A stretch of DNA of 64,000 nt from Lachnospiraceae bacterium (GTDB taxonomy: Bacteria; Bacillota; Clostridia; Lachnospirales; Lachnospiraceae): contig JAFVXW010000011.1 of assembly GCA_017500935.1 (NCBI GenBank), forward strand, positions 215,819 to 279,818. Direction: 5' to 3'. Shown piece by piece: positions 33,596-42,159 of the stretch. The position numbers were made by a program, and so were the translations under genes. Each line of letters opens with the position of its first letter. Positions within the stretch are counted from its first letter, which is position 1. The notes beneath the pieces were generated by a model. The model did not search any database. It was given only the letters and a program-made list of their open reading frames with translations, and had not been told where the DNA came from.

Positions 33596-35155
33596 TCACG
33601 CACCCTTCACGATCAGCAGCTTATCCCCGACCCTGATTTCATCCCCGGTCAGCCCATTCATCTCTTTCAGGCTCTGCACCGGCACATAATAGCGTTTGCC
33701 GATATTCCAGAGAGTATCTGCAGGCTGTACAAAATAAACCACCATCCCCGGCAGCGCGTTGATCCGCACATGATCCAGTTCCTTTACCTGAATATCTGTC
33801 ACGACCGGCTCCTCAAACTGGCGGCAGACAAAGCTTTTCAAAGACAGCTGCGCTTTAACTTCCACCTCTTTTGTATCCACCGCTGCTGCCTGCAGCTGCT
33901 CCAGCACAGGGTCGATCCGCCAGATACCGTCCGCTTTCTGCGCCTGCGGAATTTCCAGCGTATAGGAAAACGGAATACTTTCTCTTTTGCCTCCAAAAGG
34001 CATATCCGGATTTTTACTGCTGTAAAGCATTCTCACCTCTACACTGCCCCTGACCAGAATCCCTTCGGCAGTCACCTCGGTATGATCTACGATCACATCC
34101 CCGGCAATCATGCAGATTTTATGGAGTTCTGCCTCCTGTCCGGTAAGCTGTATCCGTCCGTTCACCCTGCATTTTCCTGTATTTTTACTCAACAGCATCT
34201 GAAACTGTCCTGTCTGTCGGATGGCTTCCACTTCTTTTTCCACGCTGTAGATATCAGAAAGAAGCTCTGTTTCGATCTCCTCATACAGCTTCATATCCAG
34301 ATCCAGCACCAGTTCCAGACCAATTTTCCGTTCCTCGCCGTCCTCGTCGGCTTTTATCTCCATCTCCTTATGTCCGATCCGGCAGCGGATATCTTCCAGC
34401 ATCTCCCGGCGCATTCCCTGACATTCCAGCGAGCCGGAAATCGGGATACTGGTTTCATACCATTGAAACGGCCGCTGTTCTCCCTCTCCCTCATAAAAAA
34501 GAAAAACCTCCAATTCTCCGTGCAGGCGCATGTTTTCGTCACCGATTTCATAGCCAATATCCTTTACCCGGCAGGACTGCCAGACAGGCTGAAAAATATT
34601 GGGCATCCCGGCAGGCAGCTCCAATTCTTTGCGGATTCTGAAAATATCCTTTTTACAGATGGCAAGATGCAGGGATTTTACATTCTTTTTCTGAATCTCT
34701 GCATTTTCATCATTGACGATCCCCACTGCCGGCATCACATCTTCAAAGCCCTCCGCACACACATGCAGCCTTGCCACTGCCTGTACGGATAATTTGCGGG
34801 AATTGATCATGCCCACGCTCAGATCCTCCAGCAAAGTCTCAACCACTGCATTATCACCGCCTGCAATCCCTTTTACAAAAATTTTTTCCTCAAACGGTAA
34901 GGTTCCTTCCATACTGGCCGGTCTGTGGATTTCTTCGTCCGAAAGATAAAAAACGCAGAAATGCAGTTTTCCCCTGACATGTACATGGTCTTCCATGACC
35001 CGGATTTCTTCCGTCTGAATATCCCCTTTTTCTGTCACCAGTATAAAAACATCGGGTTTTGCATCCGTGATGTTGATGTCATCCTCCAGTACGATCTGTG
35101 TCTGCGCCTCACCCTTTATCCGGTCCATATGTATATTTTTCCGAAGCAGTTCCAA
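33596..35155 (-). CDS. SPOCS (DUF3794) and LysM domain protein, SipL-like
   Basis: 519 residues. SPOCS/DUF3794 modules occupy residues 1-~450 (NIHMDRIKGEAQTQIVLEDD, SLHLAICKKD, KSLHL patterns, VVDHTEVTAEGILVRGSV). A LysM domain lies at the C terminus (DTLWNIGKRYYVPVQSLKEM, VGDKLLIV). In C. difficile, SipL links the coat factor SpoIVA to spore coat assembly in the mother cell; a similar role is inferred. The start is a TTG at 35155, matching relatives that begin M-E-L-x-K-K-N-I-H-M, with GGGGAGG 8 nt upstream. That ribosome site lies inside a 15-bp stem followed by a T-run (35164-35209). It follows pyrD. Confidence 0.8.
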   Translation of the reverse strand: MELLRKNIHMDRIKGEAQTQIVLEDDINITDAKPDVFILVTEKGDIQTEEIRVMEDHVHVRGKLHFCVFYLSDEEIHRPASMEGTLPFEEKIFVKGIAGGDNAVVETLLEDLSVGMINSRKLSVQAVARLHVCAEGFEDVMPAVGIVNDENAEIQKKNVKSLHLAICKKDIFRIRKELELPAGMPNIFQPVWQSCRVKDIGYEIGDENMRLHGELEVFLFYEGEGEQRPFQWYETSIPISGSLECQGMRREMLEDIRCRIGHKEMEIKADEDGEERKIGLELVLDLDMKLYEEIETELLSDIYSVEKEVEAIRQTGQFQMLLSKNTGKCRVNGRIQLTGQEAELHKICMIAGDVIVDHTEVTAEGILVRGSVEVRMLYSSKNPDMPFGGKRESIPFSYTLEIPQAQKADGIWRIDPVLEQLQAAAVDTKEVEVKAQLSLKSFVCRQFEEPVVTDIQVKELDHVRINALPGMVVYFVQPADTLWNIGKRYYVPVQSLKEMNGLTGDEIRVGDKLLIVKGA

Positions 35156-35163
35156 AACAAAAA

Positions 35164-35209
35164 CCTCCCCTGTGCATACTGATTCCTTAAAACATATGCA
35201 CAGGAGAGG
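35164..35209 (-). promoter_or_regulatory. Terminator-like hairpin that buries the ribosome site of the SPOCS gene
   Basis: On the minus strand the arm at 35209-35195 pairs with 35178-35164 over 15 bp (one G-U pair in RNA) around a 16-base loop. The 3' arm contains the Shine-Dalgarno GGGGAGG (35170-35164). It is followed at once by TTTTTGTTTT, inside which the TTG start lies. The element can thus act both as an intrinsic terminator for pyrD transcripts and as a translation block. Confidence 0.7.
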
Positions 35210-35244
35210 GGTTTCATTACTTCTTTTATATGCTCCGATACCTC

Positions 35245-35280
35245 CCGGATTGCTCCGCGCTTCGCGTTCCCGCAATCCGG
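35245..35280. other. GC-rich inverted repeat downstream of pyrD
   Basis: Nine-base arms CCGGATTGC and GCAATCCGG enclose an 18-base, itself partly palindromic, centre (CGCGCTTCGCG). It lies 40 nt after the pyrD stop on the minus strand and lacks a T-run. It may be an extragenic palindrome or the first stem of the leader ahead of the SPOCS gene. Confidence 0.6.
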
Positions 35281-35320
35281 CCCGCCATTCGGATATCGTG
35301 GTGCTTACGCCCTTGGTATC

Positions 35321-36226
35321 TTATTTTACACAGCCAATCATGTCATTAATATCTTCAATACCGTGTTTTGCCATGAACGCTTCGATACCGTCTGCCACTT
35401 CCACAGTGGTGTAGGGATTGACAAAGTTCATTGCGCCGACAGCAACTGCGGTTGCACCGGCCATCATAAATTCGATGGCATCTTCTGCGGTTGCGATACC
35501 GCCCATACCGATGATCGGGATCTTAACTGCATTTGCACACTGGTAAACCATGCGAACAGCCACAGGCTTGATGGCAGGGCCGGACATACCGCCGGTCTTG
35601 TTTGCCAGCACGAATTTTCTTCTCTCGATATCGATCTTCATACCGGTCAGGGTGTTGATCAGAGAAATTGCATCTGCACCTGCCGCTTCAGCCGCACGCG
35701 CCATCTCGGTGATGTCGGTGACATTGGGAGAAAGCTTCATGATCACGGGCTGTTTTGCGATCTTTTTGATGCGGGAGGTGATGTCAAAGAGAGCATCTGC
35801 CTTCTGGCCGAATGCGATGGCACCTTCTTTTACGTTGGGACAGGAAACGTTGATTTCAAGCATATCGACTCTGTCCTGATCGCCCAGCTTTTCTACCACA
35901 TCCAGATAATCTTCCACGGATTTGCCGCAGACATTTACGATCACCTTGGTGTCATACTGCTTTAAAAAAGCAAGATCGCGCTCGATAAACACATCGATGC
36001 CGGGATTCTGCAGACCGATGGCATTGAGCATACCGCCGTAAACTTCTGCCACTCTGGGAGTGGGGTTTCCGGGCCAGGGTACATTTGCCACGCCCTTGGT
36101 CACAACTGCGCCCAGACGGTTTAAGTCCACAAATTCACCGTATTCCATACCGGAACCAAAGGTACCGGAGCCGGTCATAACCGGATTGTTAAATTCCACA
36201 CCTGCAATGGTAACTTTTGTATTCAT
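35321..36226 (-). CDS. pyrD: Dihydroorotate dehydrogenase B, catalytic subunit
   Basis: 301 residues, FMN barrel of the class 1B enzyme that oxidises dihydroorotate to orotate with NAD+ through PyrK. NVSCPNVKEG carries the catalytic base C129, which marks class 1 enzymes. GMGGIATAEDA and AVAVGAMNF are phosphate-binding loops. The start overlaps the pyrK stop by one base (TGATG). It is the last pyr gene of the GH38-pyrC-pyrK-pyrD run. Confidence 0.97.
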   Translation of the reverse strand: MNTKVTIAGVEFNNPVMTGSGTFGSGMEYGEFVDLNRLGAVVTKGVANVPWPGNPTPRVAEVYGGMLNAIGLQNPGIDVFIERDLAFLKQYDTKVIVNVCGKSVEDYLDVVEKLGDQDRVDMLEINVSCPNVKEGAIAFGQKADALFDITSRIKKIAKQPVIMKLSPNVTDITEMARAAEAAGADAISLINTLTGMKIDIERRKFVLANKTGGMSGPAIKPVAVRMVYQCANAVKIPIIGMGGIATAEDAIEFMMAGATAVAVGAMNFVNPYTTVEVADGIEAFMAKHGIEDINDMIGCVK

Positions 36227-36993
36227 CAGATGTCTACCTCCCTTGCTTCAAATACAGGGCCGTCTGTACAGATACGTGTATTGTTTACATGAGAATGGTG
36301 ATCTACTTCTTTTGTCTTGCAGACACAGCCCAGACATGCGCCTACGCCGCAGGCCATGCGCTCTTCCAGAGAAATATAGGCAGGAATGCCTTCTTTTTCT
36401 GCGTACTGTTTGATGGCACGAAGCATCGGCATAGGACCGCATGCAAATATCACATCTGCCTTTAAGCCGTTTGCTGCGATCGCATCCATAACATTGCCCT
36501 TTGTTCCAACGCTTCCGTCTTCTGTTGCAACGATTACTTCGCCGTTTGCCTCAAAATCTTCTTTTAAGAAGGTCTGGCTGTCACGGTAACCAACAATGAT
36601 CTTTTTATCGCAATTTAATTCCTTTGCAAGCTGCAGGATCGGAGGAACACCGATACCGCCGCCCATTAAAAATGCGGTCATGCCTTCTTTGGCTGCATCT
36701 ACGGGGAAGCCGTTGCCCAGTACGCCCAGAATGTCAACGGTATCTCCTTCTTTTAAATTGGAAAATTCTGCGGTTCCCTTGCCTGCTACACGGTAAACCA
36801 GACGCAGGGTGTCCTCACCCACTTCACAGATACTGATGGGACGGGGGAGCAGTGTGCTCTTATCCTTGGGGTAAACTGCCACAAACTGTCCGCATCCTGC
36901 CTGCGCTGCCAGATCGGTCTTTAAACGCAGATCAAAAATGCCTTCTGCCAGCTTTGTCTGGCTGATGACAGTGGCTGCATGTTTCTTTTTCAT
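36226..36993 (-). CDS. pyrK: Dihydroorotate dehydrogenase B, electron transfer subunit
   Basis: 255 residues. An N-terminal FAD-binding beta barrel (RPISICEV, YRVAGKGTAEFS) is followed by an NAD-binding fold (GGGIGVPPILQLAKEL) and a C-terminal 2Fe-2S site with C215, C220, C223 and a final Cys in NNTRICTDG. It passes electrons from PyrD to NAD+. RBS AAGGAG precedes ATG. Overlaps pyrD by one base and lies 48 nt after pyrC. Confidence 0.97.
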   Translation of the reverse strand: MKKKHAATVISQTKLAEGIFDLRLKTDLAAQAGCGQFVAVYPKDKSTLLPRPISICEVGEDTLRLVYRVAGKGTAEFSNLKEGDTVDILGVLGNGFPVDAAKEGMTAFLMGGGIGVPPILQLAKELNCDKKIIVGYRDSQTFLKEDFEANGEVIVATEDGSVGTKGNVMDAIAANGLKADVIFACGPMPMLRAIKQYAEKEGIPAYISLEERMACGVGACLGCVCKTKEVDHHSHVNNTRICTDGPVFEAREVDI

Positions 36994-37041
36994 AGCCTTT
37001 ATCTCCTTATTTTTTGCGTTTTATCAATTTTCAGACTGCTT

Positions 37042-38379
37042 TTATGCCTCATAAACCACTTTGCCTTTGCAGATGGTCATCATGATCTGACCGGTCAGAT
37101 CTGCACCGATAAAAGGGGTATTCTGGGATTTCGACACAAATTTTTCCGGTTTCCATGCTCTGTCTGCATCAAACAGCACCAGATCGGCAGGGCCGCCTTC
37201 CGCCAGATAACCTGCATCCAGTTTGTAAAGCTTAGCTGGGTTATAGCTTGCCTTTTCCATCAGCTGCAGAGCAGTCAGTTCTCCGGTTTTTACCAGATGC
37301 ATCCAGCCCAGTGTCAGGGAAGTTTCCAGACCGATGATACCGCTGGGAGCCTTGGTCACATCCTGCGCTTTTTCTTCTGCGGTATGGGGTGCATGGTCTG
37401 TCGCGATCAGGTCAATGGTGCCGTCTTTGAGTGCGGCAATGATAGCCTGTCTGTCCGCTTCTTCGCGAAGAGGCGGATTCATTTTTGCCATGGTGCCATG
37501 CGCGATCGCAGCATCCTCTGTCAGGGAAAAATGATGGGGTGTCGCTTCTGCATGAATACGGCTGCTCTTTGCTGCCGCACAGCGCACCAGCTCCACCGCT
37601 TCCTTGCTGCTGATATGCTGGATCACCACATCTGCGCCGGTTTCCAGTGCAATGGCAAGATCACGCTCCACCATATCGATCTCGGCCTGTCTGTCGGAAC
37701 CGCCAATGCCGAAATGGGCACTTGCCTTACCTGCATTGATACCGTTGTTTTTGATAAATGCCGGATTTTCTTCATGGAAACTGATGGGTGCATCCAGACG
37801 CGCTGCTTCTTCCATGGCTTTTCTGGCAAGATTGGCGTCAAGGATCGGCACACCGTCATCGGTAAAACCGACTGCCCCTGCTTTTAACAGACTTTCCATG
37901 TCCACCATTTCCTTGCCTGCCATGTCCATGGTTACATTGGCACAGGTGTACACGTTGATGCCTGTTTTTGCGCCTTTTTCCATGACATAACGCAGGGTTT
38001 CCACGTTATCCACATGGGGATTGGTGTTGGCCATCAGCACCACGCTGGTCACGCCGCCTGCTGCCGCAGAACGGGCACCGGTTTCAATGTCTTCTTTATG
38101 GGTAAATCCGGGATCCCTGAAATGGACATGGGCATCCACAAGACCGGGCAGGGCATACATGCCGTCTGCGTCGATGACACGCAGGCAACAGCCGCAGTCA
38201 GCGGTATTTTCAGCTGTTTTGGCAGTCTCTGCATCGGTTTTGGCATCATATCCGCTGATCACTTCTGCAGCGATCGCAGCTTTAATGGCTGCGATCCTGC
38301 CGTCTTTGATCAGAATATCACGCTTGCCGTCTGTCTGGGTTTTCGGGTCGATCAGATGGCAGTTTTTGATCAAAATCAT
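37042..38379 (-). CDS. pyrC: Dihydroorotase
   Basis: 445 residues of the amidohydrolase superfamily; it cyclises carbamoyl aspartate to dihydroorotate. DAHVHFRDPG gives metal ligands H84 and H86, and IATDHAPH is the C-terminal catalytic motif. A Cys-rich insertion (ADCGCCLRVIDAD) and the acidic Lys/Ala stretch before it are unusual additions near residues 40-65. I start at the ATG at 38379, 9 nt after GAGAGG; the longer frame reads into the stop of the GH38 gene. The gene begins only 25 nt after that GH38 stop. Confidence 0.95.
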   Translation of the reverse strand: MILIKNCHLIDPKTQTDGKRDILIKDGRIAAIKAAIAAEVISGYDAKTDAETAKTAENTADCGCCLRVIDADGMYALPGLVDAHVHFRDPGFTHKEDIETGARSAAAGGVTSVVLMANTNPHVDNVETLRYVMEKGAKTGINVYTCANVTMDMAGKEMVDMESLLKAGAVGFTDDGVPILDANLARKAMEEAARLDAPISFHEENPAFIKNNGINAGKASAHFGIGGSDRQAEIDMVERDLAIALETGADVVIQHISSKEAVELVRCAAAKSSRIHAEATPHHFSLTEDAAIAHGTMAKMNPPLREEADRQAIIAALKDGTIDLIATDHAPHTAEEKAQDVTKAPSGIIGLETSLTLGWMHLVKTGELTALQLMEKASYNPAKLYKLDAGYLAEGGPADLVLFDADRAWKPEKFVSKSQNTPFIGADLTGQIMMTICKGKVVYEA

Positions 38380-38403
38380 GTTGGTGTTTCCTCTCGTTGT
38401 CAA

Positions 38404-40869
38404 TTACATATCATACTCTGTCAGAAGCACTTCTTTCCATTCTGCCGCGCCGTCTGCCAGATAATAGGTGTTTGCAGAGTAAGGGGTGAACGATGCTTTT
38501 AACGCCACGGGTACCATATCACCGCTGACAGTCACATCACATGCCCTGCCGTCTGTCTCATACAGACGCAGGATCATGCCGGTTCCATCTTCGCTTCTCT
38601 TGCATGCAGACAGGATCACATTGTCCTGATCCACCTTGATCGCACCGTAGGTTAATGCCTTGATGGGGCCTTCATGCCAGTTTTCCACAATATTGCTCAT
38701 GGGCTTGTTCAGCTGACGGGCTGCTTTGATCACAGGTGCCCAGCTGTCTGCCACAGGCATCCATTCGTAGGAAAATTCGATTCTGCCCTGGCTGGTAAAT
38801 TCACTCTCGGTATCTCTGGGGCCGCCGTGGTCGCCATAAACAGGGCTTCTGAGTACAGTCTGGTAAATGGTGCCGTCTTTTACGCTTGAGCTGTAAGTAT
38901 TGTTGTTTAAGATCGCGTAGCCGCCGTTATCGCCCTTGACTGCAGTCCAGGTCAGCCCGGGTTCTTCCTCGCCGTCTGCGGGACGCTCGATCACGCCGAA
39001 GGGAATCTCATAGAATGCCTTGGGATTTTCCACCTTCATGGGCCATGCCAGCTTCAGCATCTTGTATTTTTCATGCCAGTCTGCAACTGCCTTTACCTTC
39101 AGATGATCGCTGCCTGCTTCCAGAGAGAAATACTGGGTCAGTCTGGAATCGTTGTAACGGCTTACCACTTTTACGGTTGCGCGCACAGGACCGTTTTCTG
39201 TCACAGTTACTTCTGCGTCGGAAAAACGTGCCATCGCATCGGTAAAGAAGTTCTTATTGTGGCTCCAGCAGTCATGATAATACTCGTCAATCACAGTGGG
39301 AACCGCCGCGCGGCCGCAAATCAGCTCTTTGCCGGTACGCTTGTCAATAAAGGAGGTAATGTAGCCGCTGTAATGTTCAAAACGGATCTTATAAAATTCA
39401 TTTTCCAGTACAGTGCCTTCGTGGCTGTTTGCTGTGAAGGTTCCTGTATATGCAGCTGCTTTTACGCTGCTTTCTTCTTTATTTACAAAAGGTACAAACT
39501 GTTCTGCCGGTCTTGCCATCACATCGCCCTGCAGATAATAAACCGCATAGCCAAGGGCCGGCACTTTTGCCTTAAAAATAACATCTTCACGGTGGAAGCA
39601 TTCCTGCACGGTAGAATGAGTCAGCTGGCTGGGAACCACATTGCCTTCACTGTCAACCACGCTGTCTGCGTGTTTGTTGATGCGCACCAGTTCCTCTGCG
39701 TCAAATCCATGAGGGTTAAAGATCACAACCGGCAGACCCTTGGATTTGTCTGTTGTATCCACAGCCCAGGAAATGGTCTGCAGTGCATTGTTTTCCTCGA
39801 TTGCCGCAGTATGCAGTGCCATACCGTACAGATACTGTGCATCGTCATAAACTTCCTTGATGGAGCAGCCGTCCATGGAATCATGGAAATGCAGGAAGCA
39901 TACATTGCGCCATGCATCTGCAAATTTTTCAGTTTTTACCTTTCTGCCGCAAAGCTTATTGTTGAGCATTGCGAAATTCTCTGCTGCGCCCAGTTCCACT
40001 TCGCTTCTGCGGATACCGTTCTTGATGGCAGCAACGGTTGCATAACAGCCTGCCGCATGGTGCTGCAGATCGTCATGATATTCCGGAATTTCTGCGCCGG
40101 ACTCACGAACTGCCTTGAAAAAGTCACTGACATCGGAATACACCAGTTCTCTGTCAGGATTTGCCTTCTGATATTCTCTAAAAAGCTCTAAATTGCGGAT
40201 GGTAGGACCGCCGCCATGGTTGCCGACACCGTAAAACAAAGGCGCCTGGTCAAGATCATTGAGCATCTCGTCCAGCTGTCCCACACGCTTGTCAATATCT
40301 TCCAGTTCATTTGCATTAAAGTTGTAGCCATCCAGAATACGGCAGGTCAGTACGGAGGAGCCGTCAGGAGATACCCATTCAAACACATCGGTTTCCATAG
40401 GCTTTTCAATATTGGAGGGACGCATATAAATGTAGCTGTCCATACCGCTCTTTTTTAAGATCTGGGGCAGCATCAGATTATGACCGAAGCTGTCCACATT
40501 GTAGCCGACTTTGGCAGTCACGCCCAGATTTTCTTTAAAATAACGCTGCGCATACAGAGACTGTCTTGCATATGCTTCGCCGGAGGGCAAATTACAGTCG
40601 GGCTGTACATGCCAGCCGCCAACCACGGTAAAACGGCCTTCTTTTACTCTTTCTTTGATCTCTTCAAACATTTCGGGGGCAAACTCCTGTACCCACTGAT
40701 AAACGGATGCTGAAGAACATACAAAACGGAATTCGGGAAATTCTTTCATACGGTCCAATGCGGAACGGATTGTTGCTTTGGCTTCTGCAGAACCTTCCTG
40801 CCAGCGCCACTGCCACACGGGATCCAAATGTGCGTTGCCTACGAGAAATACCTGATTTTTCTTTTTCAT
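38404..40869 (-). CDS. Alpha-mannosidase, GH38 (second copy)
   Basis: 821 residues. GNAHLDPVWQWRW gives zinc ligands H14 and D16, and YNVDSFGHN the nucleophile D126; GVGNHGGGPT follows. The remainder is the three-helix and beta-sandwich tail of GH38. No signal peptide. It is shorter than the GH38 at 10778-13630 and has a different nucleophile context, so the two are distant paralogues. It has its own promoter (40939-40967) and leads directly into pyrC with 25 nt between stop and start, so the pyr genes are probably on its transcript. Confidence 0.92.
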   Translation of the reverse strand: MKKKNQVFLVGNAHLDPVWQWRWQEGSAEAKATIRSALDRMKEFPEFRFVCSSASVYQWVQEFAPEMFEEIKERVKEGRFTVVGGWHVQPDCNLPSGEAYARQSLYAQRYFKENLGVTAKVGYNVDSFGHNLMLPQILKKSGMDSYIYMRPSNIEKPMETDVFEWVSPDGSSVLTCRILDGYNFNANELEDIDKRVGQLDEMLNDLDQAPLFYGVGNHGGGPTIRNLELFREYQKANPDRELVYSDVSDFFKAVRESGAEIPEYHDDLQHHAAGCYATVAAIKNGIRRSEVELGAAENFAMLNNKLCGRKVKTEKFADAWRNVCFLHFHDSMDGCSIKEVYDDAQYLYGMALHTAAIEENNALQTISWAVDTTDKSKGLPVVIFNPHGFDAEELVRINKHADSVVDSEGNVVPSQLTHSTVQECFHREDVIFKAKVPALGYAVYYLQGDVMARPAEQFVPFVNKEESSVKAAAYTGTFTANSHEGTVLENEFYKIRFEHYSGYITSFIDKRTGKELICGRAAVPTVIDEYYHDCWSHNKNFFTDAMARFSDAEVTVTENGPVRATVKVVSRYNDSRLTQYFSLEAGSDHLKVKAVADWHEKYKMLKLAWPMKVENPKAFYEIPFGVIERPADGEEEPGLTWTAVKGDNGGYAILNNNTYSSSVKDGTIYQTVLRSPVYGDHGGPRDTESEFTSQGRIEFSYEWMPVADSWAPVIKAARQLNKPMSNIVENWHEGPIKALTYGAIKVDQDNVILSACKRSEDGTGMILRLYETDGRACDVTVSGDMVPVALKASFTPYSANTYYLADGAAEWKEVLLTEYDM

Positions 40870-40938
40870 AGAAATGTATTCCTTTCTGTTCTGAATTTGC
40901 TTTTGGGACCTTAAAACACACTTTGCCCACTTTATAAC

Positions 40939-40967
40939 ATTATGTCATAGGCAAACGGGAAGGTCAA
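40939..40967 (-). promoter_or_regulatory. Promoter of the GH38-pyrCKD run
   Basis: TTGACC (40962-40967), 17 bp and CATAAT (40939-40944) on the minus strand make a near-consensus promoter about 70 nt before the GH38 start. No PyrR-type leader or attenuator was recognised in the 70 nt. Confidence 0.6.
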
Positions 40968-40970
40968 TGA

Positions 40971-41010
40971 AAAAAGCAGCCACCCGGTGTTCTTTTGAGT
41001 GACTGCTTTT
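40971..41010 (-). terminator. Terminator after the CARF nuclease gene
   Basis: AAAAGCAG-CCAC pairs with GTGA-CTGCTTTT across a 15-base loop; on the minus strand TTTTTT ends it. It begins right after the stop at 41013. Confidence 0.75.
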
Positions 41011-41012
41011 CT

Positions 41013-42158
41013 TTATCTTACTTCAATCTTCATTTCTTTCGCGCGCTGCATATCGGTACGCGATAATTCCCTGGTCGCCACCAGCACTTTCTTTGCATGC
41101 CTGCCGCCGAACTTTTCTGCTACGGTATGAAGCTCATACAGCGCATTTTTATCCACTTGTCCGTTTTTACAGGAAATAAAGGTCGGTACACATCCATGCA
41201 AAACCAGCACATCCACTTCGTTTAATACATCTTCCCTGCCGTCCCTCTGGATATAGCCGTCCCAATCCAGATGAATGCCCACAAGGCAGTCTGTGCTGTT
41301 TTTCTTTTCTTCCATATAAGTGTGCAGCTCCAGAATGCTTCCGGTATTTAACATACACTCTTTTACAAAGCCATTCAGATAACGGAACGAAAGATCTCCG
41401 TCATATACAGCCTGCCAGATCAGTCCTTCGCGTTCACATTCTGTCAGCAAGCCGGACAGTTTCTCCGGTGAATCCAGCTTTCTGCTTTCCTTAAGATAGG
41501 AAGACACTTCTTTTTGAGTCAGCTCCACACTCAGGCCATATTCCGTATTGGAATAGCGTTTGAGCATGTCTGAAAAGGCATTCCAGATATCAGCATTGCC
41601 ATCGGAAACTTTCCATAATTTGGGCATCAGCTCCTCAAAGTCCTCATGTTCTGCAGATGCCAGCGCCTTGTTTAATCTGTAATTGATCACACCGCCCTGC
41701 ATCTCGATAAACTTATTCAGGTCCAATTTAATATCTTGCTTTTCCGCCACTTTGCTGATGCCGTGTCCGGCACCGGTATTTAACTCGATCAGTGTATCAC
41801 TGTCGATATCATAACAGTGCATAGGGGCATGCAGCTCTCCCGAGAGCACACCAAAGGCTGCCAATATCAGCGGTTCTCCGCCGGTGATATCAAAAAACAC
41901 ATGATTGTTATCATCATATTCCCGCTGCAGAACCTTGCGCATGGTGCGCAGCACGGACTCAAAATCCTTGTGGGAAACCTCATAAAAAGCAGTTTCCTCT
42001 ACCCCGCAGTGCCGAAGCAGGAAACGTTCGACCTGTCGCTTCTGTTCCTGAATCACTTCTTTATAGCCAAAAAAGATGGTTTTATCCACCTGATAGTGCA
42101 GGCTGGTGATCACATTTTCTATGGCTTCATTTACTAAAAATTCTACATTGACGATCAT
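41013..42158 (-). CDS. CARF-domain PD-(D/E)XK nuclease, Card1/Can2-like (DUF1887)
   Basis: 381 residues. The N-terminal ~140 residues form a CARF-like Rossmann domain; FFDITGGEPLILAAFG (residues 88-103) matches the NxTGGTK-type loop that contacts cyclic oligoadenylate. A helical linker follows, and the C-terminal part is a restriction-like nuclease with E277, NEVDVL (D316), and FISCKNG (K331), ending YELHTVAEKFGG. Card1 and Can2 are DNA/RNA nucleases activated by cyclic tetra-adenylate made by type III CRISPR systems. Here the usual Glu before Cys-Lys is Ser329. There is no Cas gene, array or cyclase in the window. It lies 1 nt after an AEC transporter gene, and translation is likely coupled. 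Confidence 0.8.
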   Translation of the reverse strand: MIVNVEFLVNEAIENVITSLHYQVDKTIFFGYKEVIQEQKRQVERFLLRHCGVEETAFYEVSHKDFESVLRTMRKVLQREYDDNNHVFFDITGGEPLILAAFGVLSGELHAPMHCYDIDSDTLIELNTGAGHGISKVAEKQDIKLDLNKFIEMQGGVINYRLNKALASAEHEDFEELMPKLWKVSDGNADIWNAFSDMLKRYSNTEYGLSVELTQKEVSSYLKESRKLDSPEKLSGLLTECEREGLIWQAVYDGDLSFRYLNGFVKECMLNTGSILELHTYMEEKKNSTDCLVGIHLDWDGYIQRDGREDVLNEVDVLVLHGCVPTFISCKNGQVDKNALYELHTVAEKFGGRHAKKVLVATRELSRTDMQRAKEMKIEVR

Positions 42159-42159
42159 T

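Noticed and set aside
41013-42158. Evidence for a type III CRISPR locus here
   Set aside because: Only the CARF nuclease is present; no Cas10, Csm/Cmr genes or repeats were seen on either strand.
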